From assembly GCA_030704615.1 (NCBI GenBank), contig JAKLZA010000197.1:1-39000 (forward strand): a DNA stretch of 39,000 nucleotides, read 5' to 3'. The position numbers were made by a program, and so were the translations under genes. Positions 31,341 to 39,000 of the stretch are shown here, one piece after another. Position 1 is the first letter of the stretch; each line of letters begins with the position of its first letter. Under the pieces are notes generated by a model. It did no database searches. It was not told where the DNA came from and saw only the letters and a list, made by a program, of their open reading frames with translations. The stretch is from Takakia lepidozioides. Lineage: Eukaryota; Streptophyta; Takakiopsida; Takakiales; Takakiaceae.

Positions 31341-32002
31341 TGAATGATGCAGGTTCACTTGGGAGAGTGCACTCCCCCTTTCCTCTCTGCTTCTGTTTCA
31401 TGTTCAAAGGTAGGCTTCCTTCCCTGAGTTTAAATTTCAGTCTAGTGCCGAGAGTGGGTGGACCCTTGAGGTCATCCAAGATGTCCTCCCCCATGTCACT
31501 GACTAGAAACAAGTTCAGGGAAGTTTTATGCCTAACTTCATTTTCATCAGACAATCTCATGGCAATAGACATGGCTTTGGACACTACAGCCTCTAAGTCT
31601 GATTTATCCAGCAGGGTCAAGACTTGCGGATCCAGGTCCAGGTCCTTGAGAATCTCTTCTACTCTGGCCTTGGGAAAACACCTTTTGATCTCAGTCCAGA
31701 AAGTGGTCAGAGGTACCAATATCAGTTCTGTCGATCAACACATTGGCACACTGGGGGAACAAATTTTGTCCATTATGATATAGTCCACAATGGAACGTTC
31801 CCCAGTTTGGGATTTCTCACGAGTCCACTGCACTTGGTCACCTCTTGTCTTGTTAATCAAGGTCAAAAGCTGAAGCTCTTCCAGACAGTTAATTAACCGT
31901 CTGCCATTAGAATTCAGCTCGTCCTCACCAGAAGACCCAATGATATCGTCCTGATGGAGCCCTTTGCCCACTTGGGCATTGAAGTCACCCTACAATAGCA
32001 CC
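31341..32002 (-). pseudogene. Second, inverted LINE copy with endonuclease fused to C-terminus
   Basis: On the minus strand it starts at GGTGACTTCAATGCCC (GDFNAQVGKGLHQDDIIG), continues NGRRLINCLEELQLLTLINK, TGERSIVDYIIMD and, after a shift, GTSDHFL, the end of the endonuclease domain. It passes directly into WTEIKRCFPKARVEEILKDL and DKSDLEAVVSKAMSIAMRLS, which belong to the C-terminus. The whole RT is deleted. The C-terminal part is a close inverted copy of 30193-30475. Confidence 0.8.
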
Positions 32003-33050
32003 ACAGAGATGAAGAGAAGCTTTGGAATGAGACACTTTTCTGACCCCAGTCAATGGTGGGACAATGTGGGTGGATGGTCAACTGAAACAGCAGCGGCAAC
32101 AGCGCAATTGATAAAGCAAGGCACTGCTGATGAAAGGTACCTTCTTCAACGTATTTCAGCCTGAGGGCACCTTCTGGTTTGACCTGTTTCAGCCTGTTTT
32201 TCCCTCTCATCAGACTCAGCCCTGAAGCATATGTATTGAATTCTGTAAGTTAGCTCGTTGGGTGGATCTGCGGTGCTCTGGAGTGACTTTGCAAGTTGCT
32301 GCCGAGGTGGTAGCATGACAGTACCTAAAAAAAGATAATAGATAGAACAAGGGACTGCTAATGAAGGTACCTTCTTCAACACATTTCAGCCTGTTTTTCC
32401 CTATTATCAGAGTCGTCCCTAGATTTCCAGATGGCGGATTCCAAGCTCCAGATTACCTATGATTCCATGTGGAATGATAGCTACAAGAAACCTGGATGGG
32501 TAGATGGTCAACTGGAAGCCACAGTAGTAGCTGCAGAGGCATGATGTACGCATTGTTAGTGTGGAGGAGGGGTAGCTGTTGATGCAGGGAGAGGATCGTG
32601 GGTGCAAAATCATCCAAGAGGGCCAGATTTGGAGCAAGGAACAGCGCTGGCAGGAGTTCTATAAATTTGATCCACAGCGGTGGGACAATATTGTCAACAA
32701 GGTGAGCTTTCTTCATGCAACATCGTAGGGAGTTTGACAGAACTTTGTATTAAATATATGTTAGTGTGGAGGGAGGGCTAGCCGCTGATGCAAGGATGGA
32801 CTGTGGGTTCAGGATCACACCCAGAGGGCTACCAGCAGTGGAAGTAGCAGCATTTGGTCAATAGCAGCAGCAAAAATTAACAACATCAAACTCATCAATC
32901 AGGTACTTGCTTCTGTATACATTTCATCCTCTTATGAACGTAGTTCCTACTTGGACAGCCTATAGGGTTGTATAAAACAGGACTTTGGAACCTTCCAAAA
33001 TTGGTCTATCAAGGTCTGATTTGAAATGTTTTCATTGCATTTTGCAGGTG
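32003..33050 (+). repeat. Short dispersed and tandem repeats, possible exon remnants
   Basis: 32455-32545 matches 24670-24760. TTAGTGTGGAGGAGGGGTAG at about 32558 recurs at about 32761 with about 75 bp of similarity. Segments such as WQEFYKFDPQRWDNIVNK next to a GTGAGC donor (about 32700) and QWWDNVGGWSTETAAA (about 32045) resemble each other and could be remnants of a hAT-type C-terminus, but the evidence is thin. No intact gene. Confidence 0.4.
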
Positions 33051-35944
33051 AACTCATCATGGAAGAAGAGTTGGAAGTAAAAGTCCTGCTTGTTGGAGGA
33101 GATGCATCACCAAACAGGCTTGGTTCTGTGTTCACTATGCAAGGTGTCACATACAAATGCATCCGAGCAGAAAAATTATAGGTGATGAGCTTGTCTCAGC
33201 AAAATTTCATTTCCTTTCCATTTAGTAGTGTCCTTTCAGCCAAGCAAGAAGAGAGGATGGTTCTGAAAGGGGATACTGTACACATTAAGATTTCAGACCA
33301 AAATGATGGGGACCAAGGATTGAAAAGACCTCTATCTTCCAGTGGTTCTACGATCTTGCATGAGGACAGACCAGGCGAGGACCCGGCACCAGTGTCTACC
33401 AAGATGAGGATGGACCCTGATACACCCTTTGCTGGCGATGGTGGAAATGAAGACCATGCACATGAGCATGCACTTCAGCAGAGATCTGGTAGATTGTGCA
33501 GCACGTTGGCTACATCCAACGATATTCAAAAATGGCAGAAAGAGATTAGAGCCGTTGAAAGGAAAATCTCTGCAGAAGGACGATGTGACAAGTTTGAGCT
33601 GATGACAAAGGATCAACAAGGACAAGCAATGTTCCACATATGGTGTGTTGAGTGTGAGGATGTTTATGCACGGTCTGGGAAAAACAAACCATATGATGCA
33701 TGTGCAAACTTTATGAGATCTCATTTGAGGAGTGAGGGGCATCGCATAGCCTATGAGAGGCGTCATGGGAAGGGTTTCATCACAATGTGTCATCAGCCCT
33801 GTAAATGCAGATGAAGCATTAGACGCAAAGAAGAACAGGGTGAAGGAGGCAGGAAGTCGCGGTTTTGTGAGGACAATCCTGGAAACAGATTTGAGATTGT
33901 GGAAGCCACAATTGGAGACTATTCGCAGTTGGGTTCCATAAGGATTAGGTGCTGGATTCGAAGTGGCTACTCTTGTTTCCAAGGACAGGTTCTTTGCAAT
34001 CTTCTTTGACAGAGCATGTGAAAGGAAAAACTCATGTCGATGCAGAGATTTGCCAGAAGGTTGGAAGTAGTGAAGGACCTTGCAAAAAGAGAGGAAGGCC
34101 TCCAAAGCCTATGATTGCCAAAGATGTAAAGCAACGGGATCTAAGCTCTTTCTTGGTCAGTCAACCTGTGTTGCCGTCCCCACCACTTGACAATCCAATT
34201 GTGGCATCAACAATGGGAGCATCCTCGTCACAAACTCCATACGCTTGTGTTGACGCTGCCCAACGGGGAGATCTGATCGAGGATTGACAATTACAGCAAA
34301 GGTCCCAATGCAACAAAGGAAGAGACAGTTTGTGTTGGGGCCTATGGGATGAATGGTGGGAGTACAACCAGCAGAGAATAAGTCTGAAACCATTCCTTCA
34401 AGATAGCAAGGGAGGAAAGAAGTGGTATGTCGAGCCGTTGACAAATGCAACCATCACTCTAAACAATCAAGAGCATAAGGTTGTTGGTACGTTTCGGCAC
34501 GCGGATTGTTTTAGAGTGTCATTGGATGGGGAGCCATTTCCAAACTTGAGATGTTCAGCATGTTCTTCCATTCCCTTGGAAAATGACTTCAGAATGAGGG
34601 TATATAGAGAAAGAGGTGCCATGGAATGTAGAGGGGAGAGAGATACTGGCAAGGGAAGAAGGTTGTCATATCTTGGAAATGCGGAGATTGTCAAACAAGT
34701 TTACAAAAACAGACAGGAGTTGAGGCAGTTGAGGTTCAAATTGTGGGAGGCCAGGACCAAAGTGGCATCATTGTCTGTGCGATGTAGGAGTTTGAAGGAG
34801 TCTGGGATTGAGGCAATTGAAAGAGGAGATGTTCTCAAATTTTGTCGTGATATTGTTGATGCACATAGGAGGGGGGATTTTGAAGGAAAAGAAAGTTTGT
34901 GGGATTTTCTTGTTGATATGGGCAAGAATATTGACAGGTCTCCACAAGGGAAGAGGTATGGTACTAGCACAAAAACAATGTTTGAGACTGTGCAGCTTTG
35001 GGGGGGTCCGAGATTGCATCATTTTTTGGCTTCAAATGTGGGGGGTCCTTCTATTGATACTACAAGACGGTCTTGAGGAAAGGTTTGAAGTATAGAGCGG
35101 GAGAAACGGATGATATATTTCAGCATGTGGCTGGAATTTACAGAGATGTGATGGAAGATGCAAATATTCCATTGGGAAGCATCCCAGTGATGGTGGCCGA
35201 AGATGAAACTGTTGTGAAGCGATTGGTACGTTGGATTGCTAGGGATGACACCCTTCTCGGGTTTTGTGGGCTTCAAGACAACCATGTATGTATTTCAAAT
35301 TTTGTGGTGCAAGTGGGAGAAGGGGAATCAGGGTACCAACATATTGTGGAGGCATTCAAAAACAATGTGGTTGCCCATTATGCTAGAGTTGATAGCAAAT
35401 CCTCTACATGTACGGTTACCTCGATTGGTATTGGTAATCCAGCTCACTTGCAATAGATTTGACAACAATTTTGTGAGATCACAATGGGAAGTGGTGAGAC
35501 AGTTGTGGGACAATATGTGAGGGACGTGGTTGGGCCTATAATTGGGCATGCTTCAGACGGAGATAGTAGGAGGAGAAAAGTGATGTTAGAAGATTATGCC
35601 AATGGGGCTGGAAATAGATTTGCATCCCTTGGGAAGGATGGTTGTTTACAGGTCGAGTGTGCAACGGGGGAGATATATACGGACTCCATGATCAGGACTT
35701 CATCCACAATGGGAAAAAATTGGTAAATCCCTTGGACAGTGCATCACGGACTTTGGTGTTGGGTGATGAGGTTGCTACATTGAATCATGTGTTATTGGTC
35801 TACCATTCATTTTCAGTGGACAAGCATGGACTTCGGGAATGTGATATCAAAAGAGAAGATCGACAGAATTGGGCAGCAGCTCAACGACTGGCATCTCGGA
35901 AGGTGCAAGCTTGTTTGAGGGAGTTACAATCAACTGTGAATCAT

Positions 35945-36070
35945 CGAAGAGAGAGGACCAAAGGTACTGAAATTTACCTATACATCATTTCATGCTACAT
36001 CGACATTTTTTGTCTCCTCACATGTCATTGTGTGAGAGGGTGCTGCTGCGAAGGTATCATTTTTTTTCAG
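35945..36070 (+). other. Probable intron in the transposase-like gene
   Basis: Coding ends at RRERTKGT near 35965, T-rich sequence follows, and TTTTTTTTCAG at about 36070 precedes a frame reading LWKLWLFQHEVYNLKSFFIS and YLDLQISCHYVVLLIKLF. The donor position is uncertain. Confidence 0.4.
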
Positions 36071-36469
36071 ATTGTGGAAGTTGTGGCTATTCCAGCACGA
36101 GGTGTATAATCTGAAATCCTTCTTCATTAGCAGGGAAGCATACTTGGATTTACAAATTTCATGCCACTACGTGGTTCTACTTATCAAATTGTTCAAGGAT
36201 AAGTTTAATCATGTGCAAGTTCCTTTGAGCCTTGTTGGTTCAGATGTGTGAAATATTCTTCAGCAAAGTGGGAGGTATGTCACGGAATGAGAGGACATAT
36301 GACGGGTGTGATTTGATTGAGAGTGCGGGAGCATTAACACGCATATCCGAGTTCGAGGCGAATCCAAAAGGACCCAAGTTCTCAAGAGCTCACAAGAAAC
36401 AAGAAACACATATGGTCTTCTTTGGAGAAGAAGCCAGGTATCCCCCTTGCTGATTTGTCCGACTTTTCT

Positions 36470-37449
36470 ACTGTCCAATCGGATGATTGCATTGTGGAGG
36501 CTTTGAAAACTGGATTTCTAGAAGCGCAACTTTTATGCCATAAACTTGGGATGAAACCAAACAAAGCAACAAACTTGGATTGGTGGGAATGAGCCATGGA
36601 CAATTGAGAGACAAATGGAGGTCGAGCTATTCAAAAGCATGGAAGAGGAGGGTGATGATGTCAATGCCATAGATTCTATTTGTCCTCTTAATGCAGACAC
36701 ACATATTCAAAATGAGGTCGTGGAAGATGAATTGGTGTGCGGGCCTTCGAATTCAATGGAGGATGTTTTGAGCCAACCTTTGGATGATCATGCGGAAGAG
36801 GTACTTGTTCAAAGTGAATTGAGACATACTCTGGATGCTGTCATTGATGAGTTTGAACAAGAGAAAGATGGATCGAAGGCAGTGGTTCCATTTGTCAAAG
36901 TAGACGGGAAGACCATATTCAAAAGCACTTTGGTTAGCCAACTCAATGGCAACCCTACTCTATCCAAGGATAATTGACACGAGTAAGAAGTGCATCGATG
37001 TTGTTTTGCCGAGAAAACAAACCAACTACCAGCAACAAAGCCACGAGCTTGGGATTGGGTTCGGATTGTGCTGTATTTTTTGTTGATGGGGAGACTGCGA
37101 TCCAAACTACAAACAGGAAAGGTAGACCAGGGAAAACCTGCAGAGGAGCAACCAAAGGCACTTGGTATTTGGGCAGGGTTCAAAGAATGCGGAAGAAAAT
37201 CAATAAGCGGTTTGTAGAATGTAGGGATTCTGTTGATTTATTGGAGCGTCCTTCTCATATGGAGATTGGGTTAGCATGGTACCAAAAAATTCGAGGAGGG
37301 GTCTATACGTACGATTTGACGGATAACATGATGGTTGATTTGGATTCCATTATCGCTTAGCATGTTTAAAGTACAATGTCAAGTCAAACACATATGTTCT
37401 TGATGCAAATGACCGAAAAGTCTTTGACAACTTTATCAAAGGCAAATAA
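36470..37449 (+). pseudogene. C-terminal extension of the transposase-like gene
   Basis: Acidic coding (KSMEEEGDDVNAID, HAEEVLVQSELRHTLDAVID, FEQEKDGSKAVVPF) is followed by KVDGKTIFKSTLVSQLNGNP. Then come NRKGRPGKTCRGATKGTWYL, GRVQRMRKKINKRFVECRDS, ERPSHMEIGLAWYQKI, VYTYDLTDNMMVDLDSII and, in a shifted frame, CLKYNVKSNTYVLDANDRKV. The segment looks like a folded accessory domain after the catalytic core; I do not recognise it. Confidence 0.4.
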
Positions 37450-37733
37450 TTTTTTTAATTAATTTGTTAGATTTTATTATGTTTTAAATGAATAAATTCG
37501 ATATAATATAAAACATACATATACATATTGGAGGGTTATTTTTAATGATGAAAAATGAGAATATACATACAGAAGGGGGTACTTTTAAAAATTGTAAATT
37601 TTTGTATATTTACAGGAGGGGATTTTATAATCTTCAAAAAGTATGTACAGAGGGGGTATAAATTATCCAAGGACCCGTATACAGGGGGTTTTTTTATTAG
37701 GCGACGAACGCACGTGATACGCATAGTTTATAA
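37450..37733 (+). repeat. Right subterminal region with four TACAGRGGGGG motifs
   Basis: AT-rich DNA with ATACATACAGAAGGGGG (37563), TTACAGGAGGGG (37610), TGTACAGAGGGGG (37644) and TATACAGGGGG (37678). These lie in the same orientation as the left-end motifs, not inverted. ACGCACGTG at 37708-37716 is the inverted partner of 27504-27512. Confidence 0.75.
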
Positions 37734-37757
37734 GAGTGCACCCCCGGGGCTTGAAGC
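37734..37757 (-). repeat. Right TIR and target-site duplication
   Basis: GAGTGCACCCCCGGG (37734-37748) then GCTTGAAGC (37749-37757), matching the left end. Confidence 0.8.
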
Positions 37758-39000
37758 AACTTAGTGGGAAGTCCTAGTTTGCTTCTGCTTAGAGGTTAGC
37801 CTAGATTCATTGGGCAAGCTTGGAGGAGGCAACTAGTGGAGTTTAGGAAGACTAGAGATGCTGTAGGTGCCTAAGTTTGTGAGGCCAAGTGCCATTTATG
37901 CTTTGAAAAAGAAGAGTTCTTCCCCAAAAAGGAGTCGTGTTTCACATTGGAGCGTGGTGAGCCACTAGAGAGAGAAAATGAGGTAGGAAGCAACAAACCC
38001 CATAGGGAGGTGAGCTTCTACCCCTTCCCCTAGGTTTTGGTAGCCCACTTAGCAAAGGAAAACACTCTAGAGTGGAGAGAAAGACCTCTTGTTCCTTTGT
38101 TCATTTTCTTTGTTTGTTTGTTTTGTGCTTTGCTTGTTGGAAGTCCTTTGTGCTAACCTTGCTTGTCACCGCGTGCGCAATCGAGAAGGGGAAAAAGGCA
38201 AGGTCGATCCGGGGCCTGGAGTCCGGCGACGAGGTGGGTTGGGCTCAAGAACGCCCACCCGTGAGATGTGTCGCTAAGCTTGGCAGAGGTCAGCGGTCGA
38301 CAGAGGGAACTCCTCCCGCTATCCTAACTACCGGCCAGCACAGGGTCTAACTCCTATGCTTGCGGGGAGCATTTGTTAACACGGCTTCACCCCGGATCTC
38401 AATGTCCCTGGCAGGTCCTTTTCGCCTGGAGTGACTGCTTCTGGAAGACTTGCAAAGTATTAAGGGCAAGCCGCTTAGATCTAGGTGCTTCACAAACACG
38501 CTTCCCCGGATCGCACGTGTGTGCAAAGGGGTCGCCTATGTTCCCGCTATCCGGAGGGGAGAGCACACCCTATCCTAGAAGAAAAGCTATTCACCTGGAC
38601 CATATCCCAATTCCCCGCTAATTTCTAGAGCTCTTGGCTATTTTCTAGCACTAGATGTCAATAAGAAAAATAAGAAAAATACTATCATAGGCAAGATTAT
38701 TTTATTAGGAAATAGAATTAAAGGAGATGGCTTGCGAGAGCTCCGTGTTTCTGCGGTGAGAGAATGTGCAAGCTCAATGGCTGGCTATGGCGGGAGTGCT
38801 CAGTTTGCCCATCGAAGCTTGCTAAGCCCTTTCCCTCTCCAGCGTTCGATCCCTCTGTCGATCACTTTTTTCGGATCATAATTTAGAATAGCACATTTGA
38901 TGTACATTAGTATATATTTTATGAATTTTAGTATGAAATCATATTAAGAAATCATAAATAAAATGGAATTCTAGCAATGGCAAAGACGGAGGACCAGTCG
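37758..39000. other. Right flank, no gene seen
   Basis: Continuation of the target DNA of the 10.28-kb element. 38090-38150 is T/G-rich, 38160-38600 is GC-richer with many CCCGGATC / CCGCTATC words, and 38640-39000 is AT-rich. The pattern (T-rich leader, GC-rich spacer) would fit an LTR plus leader, but without a second copy or a primer-binding site this stays open. Confidence 0.35.

Larger units (their letters stand above)
33060..37449 (+). pseudogene. Large DDE-transposase-like gene of the 10.28-kb element, disrupted
   Basis: A short ATG frame at 33060-33181 (MEEELEVKVLLVGGDASPN) is followed by a possible intron (acceptor TCCTTTCAG at 33240). The main frame then has a zinc-finger-like IWCVECEDVY and NFMRSHLRSEGHRIAYE (about 33640-33755), a second finger tail LTEHVKGKTHVDAE (about 34010) and an AT-hook-like KKRGRPPKP (about 34090). 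The catalytic-like part has GSIPVMVAEDETVVKRLVRW with TLLGFCGLQDNHVCISNF (about 35180-35300), GPIIGHASDGDSRRRKVML (about 35530-35590), LGDEVATLNHVLLVYHSF, and VPLSLVGSDVCEIFFSKVGG with ERTYDGCDLIESAGAL (about 36220-36340). It ends KVFDNFIKGK, TAA 37447-37449. The D, D, E layout resembles P/THAP9-like RNase H folds. Frameshifts lie near 33786, 33945, 34290, 35070, 35450, 35640 and later. Confidence 0.5.
27471..37748 (+). mobile_element. 10.28-kb terminal-inverted-repeat DNA transposon with 9-bp target-site duplication
   Basis: The ends are CCGGGGGGTGCACTC (27471-27485) and the complement of CCCGGGGGTGCACTC (37734-37748), 14 of 15 identical. A second inverted block, CACGTGCGT, lies 33 bp in from each end (27504-27512; 37708-37716). 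Both ends are flanked by GCTTGAAGC (27462-27470 and 37749-37757). A reading with an 8-bp duplication and a one-G length difference is also possible. Subterminal TACAGRGGGGG repeats sit at both ends. Inside are a tRNA-like segment, two decayed LINEs and a large plus-strand gene ending about 300 bp from the right end, probably the transposase. Duplication length (8-9 bp) fits Mutator-like, P-like or related DDE groups. Confidence 0.8.

Noticed and set aside
38072-38350. Small protein with a hydrophobic N-terminus (LFVLCFACWKSFVL)
   Set aside because: The hydrophobic stretch comes from a TTTG-rich leader; the downstream part is not conserved-looking and no gene context supports it.

Overview
The window looks like repeat-dense nuclear DNA from a streptophyte (plant lineage). 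The evidence is GT-AG introns of about 85-140 nt, pentatricopeptide-repeat (PPR) fragments of the land-plant kind, a plant-type Ty3/gypsy polyprotein, and MULE/SWIM-type transposases. PPR style and transposase types suggest a seed-free lineage (fern, lycophyte, moss) or a charophyte, but I cannot name the species. No single-copy housekeeping gene is evident. Nearly everything recognisable is mobile-element derived, and most reading frames carry frameshifts or stops.

Layout. (1) 1-776: the 3' exons of an unrecognised plus-strand gene. (2) About 1270-14068: a candidate compound element bounded by inverted TGCTATTTCATGAGC / CATGAGCGG repeats. It carries two divergent genes. On the minus strand (7326-1493) is a multi-exon gene joining a ParB-like domain (DGNHR motif) to what looks like a circularly permuted N4/N6 amino-methyltransferase. 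On the plus strand (9704-13273) is a SWIM-type transposase. Three arrays built on the palindrome TTCGGCGCCGAA lie in an intron of the first gene, in the divergent intergenic region, and downstream of the second gene. (3) 14069-16838: a decayed Ty3/gypsy pol that begins abruptly at the element edge, followed by an LTR start and a gag/mobile-domain-like coding stretch (17040-20430). (4) 20432-21545: an intron-retaining duplicate of the ParB part of the gene in (2). (5) 22971-23994: a MULE-type transposase fragment with an intron. (6) 24.0-25.4 kb: about 100-bp tandem repeats running into PPR fragments. (7) 27471-37748: a complete-looking 10.28-kb terminal-inverted-repeat element with a 9-bp target-site duplication (GCTTGAAGC), sitting in LTR-like or other repetitive DNA. 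It holds two convergent, internally deleted LINE copies and a large gene (about 33.06-37.45 kb) that I read as its own DDE transposase, with zinc fingers and an AT-hook-like segment. (8) 37.76-39 kb: flanking sequence without a recognised gene.

The two most interesting units are the ParB-methyltransferase/SWIM-transposase element with its palindrome arrays, and the 10.28-kb element with its unfamiliar transposase. Many frameshifts are single bases in short G or A runs, so either real decay or uncorrected sequencing errors could explain them.
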